NCBI RefSeq assembly: GCF_900107105.1
Contig: NZ_FNOT01000007.1
Location: 124,001-188,000 of the forward strand
DNA length: 64,000 nucleotides
Origin: Geodermatophilus africanus
Lineage (GTDB): Bacteria; Actinomycetota; Actinomycetes; Mycobacteriales; Geodermatophilaceae
Direction: 5' to 3'
A program made the translations under genes and the position numbers. Positions within the stretch are counted from its first letter, which is position 1. Each line of letters starts with the position of its first letter. The notes under the pieces were generated by a model, which saw nothing but the letters and a program-made list of their open reading frames with translations, was not told the origin of the DNA and made no database searches. Shown here one piece after another: positions 33,949 through 43,993 of the stretch.

Positions 33949-34875
33949 GTGAGCGGGACACCTCGGCTGCTGCTGGTCGTCAACCGGGCCGCCGGCTCGG
34001 CGGGCGACGGCGAGGTCGAGGTCGCGCTGCGGACGCTGCGCGCCGCGGCCGACGTCGCGGTGGTCGCCACCGGGTCGCCGGCCGAGCTGGACGACGCCCT
34101 CGCCGGCCGGGACGGTCGCCGCGTCGTGGTGCTGGGCGGTGACGGGTCGGTGCACGCCGTGGCGCGGGCTCTGGACCGCGTCGGTGCGCTGGACGCCGCC
34201 GAGCCGGTGGGCGTCATCGCCCGGGGCACGGGCAACGACCTGGCGCGGACCCTGGGCCTGCCGCTGGAGCCGGACGCGGGGGCGGCCGCCGTCCTCGCCG
34301 GGCGACCGCGGCCGCTGGACCTCCTCGAGGACGACGTCGGCGGCCTGGTGGTCAACGCGGTGCACGCCGGGGTCGGCGCCCGGGCCGGCGCACAGGCCGA
34401 CCGGCTCAAGGAGCGGCTGGGCGTGGTCGCCTACCCGGTGGGTGCGGCGCTGGCCGGGGTGAGCAGCGCGGGCTGGCCGCTGCGGGTCGAGGTCGACGGG
34501 CGCGTCGCGACCCACCCGGGGGAGGGCTGGGCGGCCGACGGCACGCGCGAGGTCCTGATGCTGGGCGTCTGCACGGGCCGGTCGATCGGCGGCGGGACGC
34601 CGCTGGCCCCGGGCGCCGAGCCCGACGACGGGCTGGCCGACGTGGTGGTCTCGGTCGCGACCGGCCCGGTCGCCCGCGCCGCCTTCGCCACGGCGCTGAC
34701 GGCCGGCGAGCACGTCGACCGGCCCGACGTCCTGGTGCTGCGCGGCCGCCGGGTGGTGGTCACCGGGGGCCCGGTCGACCTCGACGCGGACGGCGAGGTC
34801 GAGGAGGGCGTCCCCGCCCGGACCTGGCGGGTGCGGCGGCACGGCTGGTCGGTGCTCGTGCCGCCGTCCCGGTGA
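33949..34875 (+). CDS. Diacylglycerol-kinase-family lipid kinase
   Basis: A 308-aa DAGK-catalytic-domain protein. LLLVVNRAAGSAGDGEVEVA at the N-terminus, VVLGGDGSVHAVARAL near 60-75 (GGDGS nucleotide loop), VIARGTGNDLARTLGLPLEP near 90-109 and the C-terminal RVVVTGGPVDLDADGE. Relatives phosphorylate diacylglycerol, sphingoid bases or other lipids. GTG at 33949, 58 bases after the pump gene, so it may have its own promoter. The exact lipid is not predictable. Confidence 0.9.
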   Translation: MSGTPRLLLVVNRAAGSAGDGEVEVALRTLRAAADVAVVATGSPAELDDALAGRDGRRVVVLGGDGSVHAVARALDRVGALDAAEPVGVIARGTGNDLARTLGLPLEPDAGAAAVLAGRPRPLDLLEDDVGGLVVNAVHAGVGARAGAQADRLKERLGVVAYPVGAALAGVSSAGWPLRVEVDGRVATHPGEGWAADGTREVLMLGVCTGRSIGGGTPLAPGAEPDDGLADVVVSVATGPVARAAFATALTAGEHVDRPDVLVLRGRRVVVTGGPVDLDADGEVEEGVPARTWRVRRHGWSVLVPPSR

Positions 34876-34962
34876 CCAACGGGAACGGCCTCCAGGGGCC
34901 CGCTGGCCCCCTGCAGGGTCCCGCCGCGCGGCCTGCGAGCAGTGGGGGGCGGGGGGTCTCCT
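34876..34962 (-). repeat. Intergenic GC-rich hairpin repeat, copy C
   Basis: Reverse orientation: on the minus strand it reads CCCCCCGCCCCCCACTG, CTCGCAGG, GCGGCGGGACCCTGCAGG, then GGGGCC. It includes a stem 34893-34900/34905-34913 that could end the lipid kinase transcript. Confidence 0.6.
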
Positions 34963-34987
34963 CCCACGAGGGATGGGGAGGAGGCCC
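34954..34987 (-). terminator. Terminator behind osmC
   Basis: CTCCTCCC at 34958-34965 pairs with GGGAGGAG at 34976-34983, extendable outward by GGG/CCC. It lies directly behind the osmC stop on the minus strand. Confidence 0.55.
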
Positions 34988-34989
34988 TC

Positions 34990-35427
34990 CTACTCGAGGG
35001 CGGCGTCCAGGCTGATCTCGTCGACGCCGGCCAGCGCCTTGCTCACCGGGCAGCCGGCCTTGGCCGCCTGCGCGGCCTGCTCGAACCCGGCGGCGTCGAG
35101 GCCCTCGACCTCGCCGCGGACGGTGATCGCGATCTTCGTGATGTGCGGCCCGCCGTCCTTCTGGCCGAGCGTGACGTCGGCCGAGACCTCGAGGGACTGC
35201 GGGGTGCCGCCGGCCTTGGCGATCTCGCTGGACAGCGCCATCGCGAAGCACGACGAGTGCGCCGCCGCGATGAGCTCCTCCGGGCTGGTCGTGCCGTCGG
35301 CTTCCTCGGCCGCGCGCTTCGGGAACGACACCTCGTAGGTGCCGACCTTCGAGCTGGACAGCTCGACCTGTCCCGAGCCCTCCTGCAGGGTGCCGTTCCA
35401 GGCGGTGCGGGCGGTACGGGTGGGCAT
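34990..35427 (-). CDS. OsmC family peroxiredoxin
   Basis: A 145-aa OsmC/Ohr-type thiol peroxidase that reduces organic hydroperoxides. The two catalytic Cys are in AAHSSCFAMALS near residue 61 and AAKAGCPVSKAL near 125; the conserved Arg near the N-terminus is also plausible. The sequence is closer to OsmC than to Ohr. ATG at 35427 has GAGGAGG upstream; a longer frame to 35487 lacks conservation. An OhrR-type regulator lies 72 bases upstream on the same strand. Confidence 0.92.
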   Translation of the reverse strand: MPTRTARTAWNGTLQEGSGQVELSSSKVGTYEVSFPKRAAEEADGTTSPEELIAAAHSSCFAMALSSEIAKAGGTPQSLEVSADVTLGQKDGGPHITKIAITVRGEVEGLDAAGFEQAAQAAKAGCPVSKALAGVDEISLDAALE

Positions 35428-35499
35428 GGGTCCTCCTCGTCGGACGGGGTGTGTCGCGGGTTCGCTACCCCGGTCCGTCGTGGACAACCGGACTGTGGC

Positions 35500-35943
35500 T
35501 CAGTTGGTGGTGACGCGCTCCGCGACCAGGTTCAGCTTGGCCTTGAGGTCGGCGAACTCCGCGCGGTCGAGGTCCAGCGCGCAGATGATCTCCTCGGAGA
35601 TCGCGTCGGCCTTGTCGCGCAGCGCCCGGCCGGCGTCGGTCAGCGAGATGGCGACCGAGCGCTCGTCCTCCACGCGACGGTGCCGGCTGACCAGGCCGGC
35701 GGTCGTGAGCCGCTTGAGCAGCGGGGAGAGGGTGCCGCTGTCCAGCGAGAGGCGGGACCCCAGCTGGCCGACGGTCTGGTTGTCCTCCTCCCACAGCAGC
35801 ATCATCACCAGGTACTGGGGATACGTGAGTCCGATGGCGTCGAGCAGCGGACGGTACCGCGCGGTCATCGCCCGCGAGGCGGCGTAGAGCGCGAAGCACA
35901 ACTGGTCCTCGAGGACTGCGCTCGGAGCCGGTAGACGCGTCAT
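35500..35943 (-). CDS. OhrR-type MarR regulator (organic hydroperoxide sensor)
   Basis: A 147-aa MarR protein with the OhrR signature: lone N-terminal Cys16 in [15 protein letters not shown], the position whose oxidation triggers release in Bacillus and Xanthomonas OhrR. Tyr residues near Cys and in [13 protein letters not shown] support this. DNA-binding region [19 protein letters not shown] near 62-80, wing [19 protein letters not shown]. It should repress the osmC gene next to it. Divergent from clpB across 203 bases. Confidence 0.9.
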   Translation of the reverse strand: MTRLPAPSAVLEDQLCFALYAASRAMTARYRPLLDAIGLTYPQYLVMMLLWEEDNQTVGQLGSRLSLDSGTLSPLLKRLTTAGLVSRHRRVEDERSVAISLTDAGRALRDKADAISEEIICALDLDRAEFADLKAKLNLVAERVTTN

Positions 35944-36046
35944 TCTCCGATTCTAGGGCCCCCGTGCGGGGCGGTACCGGGGCTTGCGCCCGGACGTGCA
36001 CCACAGTGGTGGCGCGGCACCTTCCCCCGGCGGCTGGACGAGGTCA

Positions 36047-36069
36047 GGTTGAGTGGAACAGACTCAACC
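36047..36069. promoter_or_regulatory. HAIR element (HspR operator) of clpB
   Basis: Inverted repeat GGTTGAGT, 7-base spacer GGAACAG, ACTCAACC. It matches the HAIR consensus CTTGAGT-N7-ACTCAAG except for the outermost base of each arm, which change together. It lies 78 bases in front of the clpB ATG. HspR is encoded at 1817-2275. Confidence 0.9.
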
Positions 36070-36146
36070 CTGTCGTCGTTGGACCTCGCGAGGACGACAC
36101 CCGGCCGGAACGCCGGCCCCACCCGAGAGGACCGACCCCACAGACC

Positions 36147-38732
<2,586 letters not shown>

Positions 38733-38733
38733 A

Positions 38734-38800
38734 GGGGGACCACCCTTTCCCCACGCCTCGCAGGCTCGGCGCGGGTCCCTGGAGGGTGGCCGTTCCCGTG
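38734..38800 (+). repeat. Intergenic GC-rich hairpin repeat, copy D
   Basis: GGGGGACCACCCTTTCCCC, then CCTCGCAGGCTCGGCGCGGG, then TCCCTGGAGGGTGGCC. Same order and core as the other copies; it directly follows clpB. Confidence 0.6.
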
Positions 38801-38807
38801 CGTCACC

Positions 38808-38839
38808 GGGCCCGCCGTCCCACCCGGGACGGCGGGCCC
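38808..38839 (+). terminator. Perfect 14-base-pair hairpin behind clpB
   Basis: GGGCCCGCCGTCCC pairs exactly with GGGACGGCGGGCCC around a 4-base loop. No T-run. The remaining 190 bases to the next gene (38840-39029) show no other feature except a GAGGGAG ribosome site. Confidence 0.8.
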
Positions 38840-39029
38840 TCGTGCGACGGGGACCGCCGTGGGTGCGTCCCGTGGGGTCCGGAACAGCCGCCGGCCGCAC
38901 CTCGGCGACGCGGACGCCGCGGCCGCGGTGTCATCGATCCGGTCTCGATCGCCCACCGGTACTGGCCCGCCTCGCGCGGGTCCGTGATCATCGGGGCCAG
39001 GAACCCGCGGGACGACGAGGGAGCGTGGC

Positions 39030-39782
39030 ATGACGTCAGGACAGGGCGGGCAGGAGCCCCAGCAGGGCCAGCCGCCGCAGGGCCAGCCGGGCGGGCAGGG
39101 CCCGCCGGGGCAGGGCTGGCAGAACCCGCCGCCGCAGCAGGGCTGGCAGAACCCGCCGGCCCCGCAGCAGGGCGGCTGGCAGGGGCCGCAGCAAGGCTGG
39201 CAGGACCCGCAACAGGGTTGGCAGGACCCGCAGCAGGGCTGGCAGGGTCAGCCGCCCTACGGCTACGGCGCCGCGCCCTCGGCGCCCGGCTACCAGTTCC
39301 CCTCGGAGGCACCCGAGCGGCCGACGACGGTGCGTGTGGGGGTCGGGGCCTTCATGGCCACGCTGATCCTCGGGATCATCTCCTCCCTCGTGCAGTTCTC
39401 CGACATCGACGGCCTGGTCGCACAGGCCGTGGCGGTCGCGAACGACCCGGCGGTCACGCAGGACGTGATCCGAGCGGGGATCGTCGTCGGCGCGGTCATC
39501 GGCCTGCTGCTGACCGCCCTCCAGGCGCTGTTCATCTGGTTCGCCTGGAAGGGGCGCAACTGGGCGCGCATCGTGCTCCTGGTGCTCGGCGGCATCTCGG
39601 TGCTCTTTGGTCTCAGCGCCCTGGCCGGCGCCGGTGGCGGCGTCGCGGGGTCCGGTTTCCTCGACTCGCTGTCGGTCTTCTCCCTGCTGCTGACCATCGT
39701 GGGGGTCGTCGCGCTGGCGCTGCGGCCCTCCACCGAGTGGTACCGGGCGATGACCGCCCGCAGGCAGGCCGGGCTCCGCTGA
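39030..39782 (+). CDS. Membrane protein with N-terminal PQQGWQ tandem repeats
   Basis: A 250-aa protein in two parts. Residues 1-90 are almost all Pro, Gln, Gly, Trp and Asn, with seven-residue repeats PQQGWQD/PQQGWQN. Residues 100-235 hold four hydrophobic helices (GAFMATLILGIISSLVQF, AGIVVGAVIGLLLTALQALF, IVLLVLGGISVLFGLSALAG, SVFSLLLTIVGVVALAL). Such low-complexity cytoplasmic tails occur in many actinobacterial membrane proteins; no function is known. ATG at 39030 with GAGGGAG upstream. Confidence 0.82.
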   Translation: MTSGQGGQEPQQGQPPQGQPGGQGPPGQGWQNPPPQQGWQNPPAPQQGGWQGPQQGWQDPQQGWQDPQQGWQGQPPYGYGAAPSAPGYQFPSEAPERPTTVRVGVGAFMATLILGIISSLVQFSDIDGLVAQAVAVANDPAVTQDVIRAGIVVGAVIGLLLTALQALFIWFAWKGRNWARIVLLVLGGISVLFGLSALAGAGGGVAGSGFLDSLSVFSLLLTIVGVVALALRPSTEWYRAMTARRQAGLR

Positions 39783-39809
39783 CCATCCGTTACGGAACTG
39801 TTACCGAGG
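39783..39809 (+). promoter_or_regulatory. Possible extracytoplasmic-sigma promoter
   Basis: CCATCC directly after the previous stop, 15 bases, then CCGAGG, ahead of the molybdo-oxidoreductase gene. This resembles the CCATCC/CCGAAT pattern I recall for SigK of mycobacteria, which drives mpt70/mpt83 fasciclin genes. The spacer is short and the -10 imperfect, so this is only a candidate. Confidence 0.25.
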
Positions 39810-39847
39810 TGGTGAACCCGTAGGGCGGCTGGTCGCGAAGACCAGTC

Positions 39848-41509
39848 GTGACCACCACCGAGCAGGCCCCGGCCGCGGCGAGCGCGCCGGACGGGCAGGG
39901 CGGCGGGCGGCGGCGAGGCCGCCGTCCGCTCGCCGCCGTGGCCGGGTTGCTCTCCGCCGGCGTCGCGCTGGGCGGGGCCGAGATCGTCGCCGGGCTCATC
40001 GGTCCGCAGTCCTCGCCGGTCGTCGCCGTGGGCGACACGGTCATCACCCTCGTCCCGGAGCCGGTCAAGGCCTTCGCGATCGAGACCTTCGGCGAGGACG
40101 ACAAGACCGCCCTCGTCGGCGGCACGCTGGTGCTCGTCGCGGTGTACGCCGCGGTCCTCGGCGTCCTGGCGCTGCGCCGCCGGGCGGTCGGGATCGGCGG
40201 GATCGCGCTGTTCGGCCTGGTCGGCGCGGCCGCGGCGGTCACCGGCCCCGCCGGCGGGCCGCTCGACGCGTTGCCGGCCCTGGCCGGCGCGCTCATGGGC
40301 GCCGCGGCGCTGCTCGCGCTGCTGGCCCCGCTCACCGCGCCGGCCACCGGCAGCCCGCACGCCCCCGCCGACGGGGCCCCACTCGCCGAGCGGCTGCGCA
40401 CCGCCCTCGGCTCCGGCGATCGCAAGGGCGTCGGCCTCGATCGCCGGCGCTTCTTCCTCACGAGCGGGGCCGCCCTGGGCGCCGCCCTCGTCACGGGGGG
40501 CGGCGGACGACTGCTCCTGAGCCGCTTCGACGTCGGCGGCGCCCGGGCGGCCCTCACCCTCCCGGCGCCTGCCTCCCCGGCCGCGCCGCTGCCGGCCGGC
40601 GCCGACCTCGCCGAGCGGGTCGAGGGTCTGACCCCGCTGTTCACCCCGAACCGCGAGTTCTACCGGGTGGACACCGCGATCACCGTGCCGCAGGTCGACC
40701 CGGCGGAGTACCGGCTGACCCTCCGCGGGATGTTCGACGCCCCCCGCACCTACACGCTCGACGACCTGCTCGGCCGCGACGACGTGATCGAGCGCGACGT
40801 CACCCTGACCTGCGTCTCCAACGAGGTCGGCGGCCGGCTGGCCGGGACGGCGCGCTGGCTCGGCGTGCCGCTGGGCGCCCTGCTCCGCGACAACGGGATC
40901 CAGCCCGGTTCCGACCAGCTCGTGTGCCGCTCGGTCGACGGGATGACCATCGGCGCCCCGACCCGGTCGGCGCTCGAGGTCGAGGACGCGATGCTCGCCT
41001 TCGGCATGAACGGCGAGCCGCTCCCCGTGGAGCACGGCTTCCCGGTCCGCATGCTGATCCCCGGCCTCTACGGCTACGTCTCGGCCTGCAAGTGGGTGAC
41101 CGGCATCGAGGCCGCCACCTACGACGCCTACGACGCCTACTGGACCGAGCGCGACTGGGCCGCCCAGGCGCCGATCAAGCTCGCCTCCCGCATCGACACC
41201 CCCGCCCCGCTGCGTCGGTTCCCGGCCGGCCGCCGTCCGATCGCCGGCGTGGCCTGGGCGCAGACCCGCGGCATCGGTGCGGTCGAGGTCCGGGTCGACG
41301 ACGGCCCGTGGCTGCCCGCGGAGCTCTCGCCGCAGGTGGACGCCGACCTGTGGCGGCAGTGGGTGCTGCCCCACGACTTCGCTCCCGGCTCGTACCAGCT
41401 GACCGTCCGCGCGACCAGCGCCGACGGCGAGGCGCAGACCGAGGAGCGGGCCGCTCCGTTCCCCGCCGGGTCGAGCGGCCTGCACTCCATCCGGGTAACC
41501 GCGACCTGA
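39848..41509 (+). CDS. Membrane-anchored molybdopterin-dependent oxidoreductase (sulfite-oxidase fold)
   Basis: A 553-aa protein. The first 170 residues carry about four to five membrane helices (AAVAGLLSAGVALGGAEIVA, LVLVAVYAAVLGVLALRRR and others). An Arg-rich RRRFFLTSGAALGAALVTGG stretch near 198 follows, then the sulfite-oxidase-type Mo-cofactor domain from about 260. The Mo-ligand Cys is Cys322 in TLTCVSNEVGG. A C-terminal Ig-like domain starts near 455 (GVAWAQTRGIGAVEVRVDDG). There is no heme domain. It probably faces outside and feeds or draws electrons through an unknown partner. GTG start. Confidence 0.88.
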   Translation: MTTTEQAPAAASAPDGQGGGRRRGRRPLAAVAGLLSAGVALGGAEIVAGLIGPQSSPVVAVGDTVITLVPEPVKAFAIETFGEDDKTALVGGTLVLVAVYAAVLGVLALRRRAVGIGGIALFGLVGAAAAVTGPAGGPLDALPALAGALMGAAALLALLAPLTAPATGSPHAPADGAPLAERLRTALGSGDRKGVGLDRRRFFLTSGAALGAALVTGGGGRLLLSRFDVGGARAALTLPAPASPAAPLPAGADLAERVEGLTPLFTPNREFYRVDTAITVPQVDPAEYRLTLRGMFDAPRTYTLDDLLGRDDVIERDVTLTCVSNEVGGRLAGTARWLGVPLGALLRDNGIQPGSDQLVCRSVDGMTIGAPTRSALEVEDAMLAFGMNGEPLPVEHGFPVRMLIPGLYGYVSACKWVTGIEAATYDAYDAYWTERDWAAQAPIKLASRIDTPAPLRRFPAGRRPIAGVAWAQTRGIGAVEVRVDDGPWLPAELSPQVDADLWRQWVLPHDFAPGSYQLTVRATSADGEAQTEERAAPFPAGSSGLHSIRVTAT

Positions 41510-41609
41510 CCCACCCCAGGACTCGTCTCGGCCGCCGGCCGCAGGCGCGCCCCCGTCCCAGCCAGGGCGGGGCCGGCAACCCCGCACGACGACGACCAAG
41601 GAGATCCCC

Positions 41610-42293
41610 GTGAAGCGCACCCTCACCCGCACCGCCCTGCTGACCGGCGCCTCGGCCCTAGCGCTGAGCATCACCGCCTGCGGCGCCGAGGACACCGCGT
41701 CCGACGCCGCCGACAGCGCCGGCAGCGCGGCCAGCAGCGCCGCCGAGGACGCCATGGACGGCGGCTCGTCGGCGCCCTCCGGCGACAGCGCCACGTCCAC
41801 CGAGGAGCCCTTCGGCGAGGGCTGCACCGCCGTCCCCGCCGACGGCGAGGGCTCCTTCACCGGCATGACCGACGACCCCGTCGCCACCGCCGCCAGCAAC
41901 AACCCGGTGCTGTCGACGCTGGTGCAGGTCGTTCTGCAGGCCAACCTGGTGGACACCCTCAACAGCGCCCAGGACATCACCGTCATCGCCCCGGCCAACC
42001 CGGCCTTCGAGGCCGTCCCGCCGGACGCGCTGCAGGCGGTGCTGGCCGACAACGCCCAGCTGACCGCCATCCTCAGCCACCACGTCATCGAGGGCCGCCT
42101 GGCCCCCGACGAGCTGGCCGGCACGCACACCACCCTGGGCGGCGACGAGATCACCATCGAGGGCTCCGGCGAGGACTTCACCGTCGCCCAGACCGTGACC
42201 GGCACCCCGGCCTCGGTCATCTGCGGCAACGTCCAGACGGCGAACGCCACCGTCTACATCGTCGACCAGGTGCTCGCCCCGGCCGGCGCTTGA
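41610..42293 (+). CDS. Fasciclin-domain lipoprotein (MPT70/MPT83-like), copy 1
   Basis: A 227-aa exported protein. Signal peptide with lipobox SITAC, Cys24. An Asp/Ser/Ala-rich linker follows, then a FAS1 domain from about 85: NNPVLSTLVQVVLQANLVDT, DITVIAPANPAFEAVP, and the H-box region LTAILSHHVIEGRLAPDELA. FAS1 domains mediate adhesion or ligand binding; mycobacterial homologues are SigK-regulated antigens. GTG at 41610 with AAGGAGA upstream. Its neighbour is a close duplicate. Confidence 0.92.
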   Translation: MKRTLTRTALLTGASALALSITACGAEDTASDAADSAGSAASSAAEDAMDGGSSAPSGDSATSTEEPFGEGCTAVPADGEGSFTGMTDDPVATAASNNPVLSTLVQVVLQANLVDTLNSAQDITVIAPANPAFEAVPPDALQAVLADNAQLTAILSHHVIEGRLAPDELAGTHTTLGGDEITIEGSGEDFTVAQTVTGTPASVICGNVQTANATVYIVDQVLAPAGA

Positions 42294-42316
42294 GCGAGGA
42301 CCCCCTTCCAGGGGTG

Positions 42317-42356
42317 GGCTGCGGGCCGTCGTCCGACCGGACGGCGGCCCGCAGCC
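42317..42356 (+). terminator. Strong hairpin between the two fasciclin genes
   Basis: A 19-base arm at 42317-42335 (GGCTGCGGGCCGTC onward) pairs with 42338-42356 with a single G-T. It should separate transcription of the duplicated genes. Confidence 0.8.
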
Positions 42357-42445
42357 GTGTGTCGGACGGCAGCCGCGCGGTTACGTGCAGTCGCGGCTCG
42401 CGCCGGGGATGATGGCGGTGCCCCCGACGAAGGAGCCCCCACCCC

Positions 42446-43102
42446 GTGACCCGCACCCCGACCCGACGCGCCCTGCTCGGCGCCGCAGCCGTGCTGGCGC
42501 TGCCGCTGGCCGGCTGCGGTGCCGACGAGCCGGCGGACGACGTCGCCGCGGCGAGCAGCGCTCCAGCGACGACCGCAGCGAGCGCGGCCGCCCCGCCGGC
42601 GCCGACCGGCCCGTTCGGCGCCGGCTGCGCCGCCCTTCCGGCCGAGGGCCCCGGCAGCCCGGCCGCCCTCGCCGCCGCCCCCGCGGCGACCGCGATGTCG
42701 ACGATCCCCGGTCTGACCAACACGGTGGTCACCGTGCACGCGGCCGCGCTCGCCGCCTCCCTCGACGCGACTCCGGACCTCACCGTGCTGGCCCCGGTCA
42801 ACGAGGCCTTCGCCGCCGTCCCGCCCGCCACGCTCGACCCGCTGCTGGCCGACACCCCGCGGCTGACCGCCCTGGTCACCCACCACGTGATCGCCGGCCG
42901 CCTGGCGCCCGGCGAGCTGGCCGGCACGCACACCACGCTCCACGGCGGCCAGGTGACCATCGACGGCGCCGGCGAGGCCTACACGATCAGCGCCGACCAG
43001 ACCCTGCTGGGCGCCGCGGACGCGACCGTGATCTGCGGCAACCTGCCGACTCTCAACGCCACCGTGTACGTCGTCGACCAGGTGCTCACCCCGCCCGCCT
43101 GA
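42446..43102 (+). CDS. Fasciclin-domain lipoprotein (MPT70/MPT83-like), copy 2
   Basis: A 218-aa paralogue of the gene before it. Lipobox PLAGC with Cys24, a short Ala/Pro linker, then FAS1: PGLTNTVVTVHAAALAASLD, DLTVLAPVNEAFAAVPPATL, LTALVTHHVIAGRLAPGELA, ATVICGNLPTLNATVYVVDQ. The paired Cys in PFGAGC and VICGN are conserved in both copies and may form a disulfide. The signal also has a twin-Arg (TRRALLG). GTG start. Tandem duplication is clear from the shared order of motifs. Confidence 0.92.
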   Translation: MTRTPTRRALLGAAAVLALPLAGCGADEPADDVAAASSAPATTAASAAAPPAPTGPFGAGCAALPAEGPGSPAALAAAPAATAMSTIPGLTNTVVTVHAAALAASLDATPDLTVLAPVNEAFAAVPPATLDPLLADTPRLTALVTHHVIAGRLAPGELAGTHTTLHGGQVTIDGAGEAYTISADQTLLGAADATVICGNLPTLNATVYVVDQVLTPPA

Positions 43103-43105
43103 GGG

Positions 43106-43172
43106 TGCGGGACCGGCCTCCCCCAGGGGCTCGCCGCGAGCCCGCGAGCGGTGGGGAGGGCGGTCCTCCTAG
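43106..43172 (-). repeat. Intergenic GC-rich hairpin repeat, copy E
   Basis: Minus-strand reading: AGGACCGCCCTCCCCACC, GCTCGCGGGCTCGCGGCG, AGCCCCTGGGGGAGGCC. Reverse orientation, between the fasciclin gene and pyrE. Confidence 0.55.
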
Positions 43173-43182
43173 GGTCGGCGGC

Positions 43183-43770
43183 ATGGACACGGACGCCCGC
43201 CCTCCCCATCCCTCGTCCCCCGGGGAGCGGGCCGCCCTGCCCGATCGCGACCGGTTGCTCGAGCTCGTCGTCGACCTCGCCGTCGTCCACGGGAGGGTGA
43301 CGCTGTCCTCCGGGCAGGAGGCCGACTGGTACATCGATATGCGCCGGCTGACGCTGCACCACGAGGGCGCGCCGCTGGTCGGCCGGGTCATGCGCCAGCT
43401 CACCGGGGACCTGCGCTACGACGTCGTCGGCGGGCTCACCCTGGGCGCCGACCCGGTGGCGACGGCGATGCTGCACGCCGCGGCCGCCGGCGAGGGCTTC
43501 CTCGACGCGTGCGTCGTCCGCAAGAGCGGCAAGGCGCACGGGCTGCAGCGGCGAATCGAGGGCCCCGACGTCGCCGGTCGCGCCGTCCTCGTGGTCGAGG
43601 ACGTCTCCACCACCGGCGCCAGCCCGCTGACCGCCGTGGAGGCGCTGCGCGAGGCCGGCGCCGAGCCGGTCGCGGTGGCGGTCGTCGTGGACCGCGGCGG
43701 GCGGGCCGCGGTGGAGGCGGCCGGCCTGGACTACCGGGCCGCGTTCACCCTCGCCGACCTGGGACTCTAG
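43183..43770 (+). CDS. pyrE: Orotate phosphoribosyltransferase-type PRTase
   Basis: A 195-aa type I phosphoribosyltransferase, which makes OMP from orotate and PRPP in pyrimidine synthesis. GRVTLSSGQEADWYIDMRRL near 37-56 is the OPRT orotate/PRPP region, VVGGLTLGADPVATAMLHAA near 82-101, RKSGKAHGLQRRIEG near 114-128, and the PRPP loop VLVVEDVSTTGASPLTAVE near 136-154 (acidic pair ED before STTGAS). ATG at 43183. No other pyrimidine gene lies nearby, so it is free-standing. Confidence 0.92.
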   Translation: MDTDARPPHPSSPGERAALPDRDRLLELVVDLAVVHGRVTLSSGQEADWYIDMRRLTLHHEGAPLVGRVMRQLTGDLRYDVVGGLTLGADPVATAMLHAAAAGEGFLDACVVRKSGKAHGLQRRIEGPDVAGRAVLVVEDVSTTGASPLTAVEALREAGAEPVAVAVVVDRGGRAAVEAAGLDYRAAFTLADLGL

Positions 43771-43829
43771 AAGGACCCAATTGCCCCCCGCCACTCGCAG
43801 GCTCGCGGCGGGACCCTGCAAGGGGGCCG
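43771..43829 (+). repeat. Intergenic GC-rich hairpin repeat, copy F
   Basis: AAGGACCCAATTGCCCCCC, GCCACTCGCAGGCTCGCGGC, GGGACCCTGCAAGGGGGCC. The clearest copy of the family; it starts at the pyrE stop. Confidence 0.65.
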
Positions 43830-43885
43830 GGGCCGGGCGAGATCGGCGATCTCGCCGGGTGCGGGCCGCGTCGTACGGTGTGGCG

Positions 43886-43993
43886 GTGACCACCGTGACG
43901 ACGGCGTGGCCGACCGAGCAGACCGCGCTCGACCCGTCCGGCCTGCTGGACTCCGGCGAGGTGCTGAGCCGGCGGCCGACGGCGACGCCGTGA
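43886..43993 (+). CDS. Possible 35-aa leader or small protein
   Basis: A GTG-started frame of 35 codons ([20 protein letters not shown] onward) whose stop overlaps the next GTG as GTGA. That overlap is the local style for real junctions and could couple translation. No family is recognised and there is no good ribosome site. It may simply be leader sequence. Confidence 0.25.
   Translation: MTTVTTAWPTEQTALDPSGLLDSGEVLSRRPTATP

Noticed and set aside
34990..35487. Longer OsmC frame starting at 35487
   Set aside because: The extra 20 residues are unlike the family, and ATG 35427 has a strong GAGGAGG site.
35964..36146. N-terminal extension of ClpB
   Set aside because: It would translate the HAIR operator; the ClpB N-domain begins exactly at ATG 36147.
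43833..43860. Short imperfect palindrome around GATCGGCGATC before the flavoprotein
   Set aside because: It is one mismatch from symmetric but adjoins a repeat copy and has no second copy; evidence for an operator is too thin.
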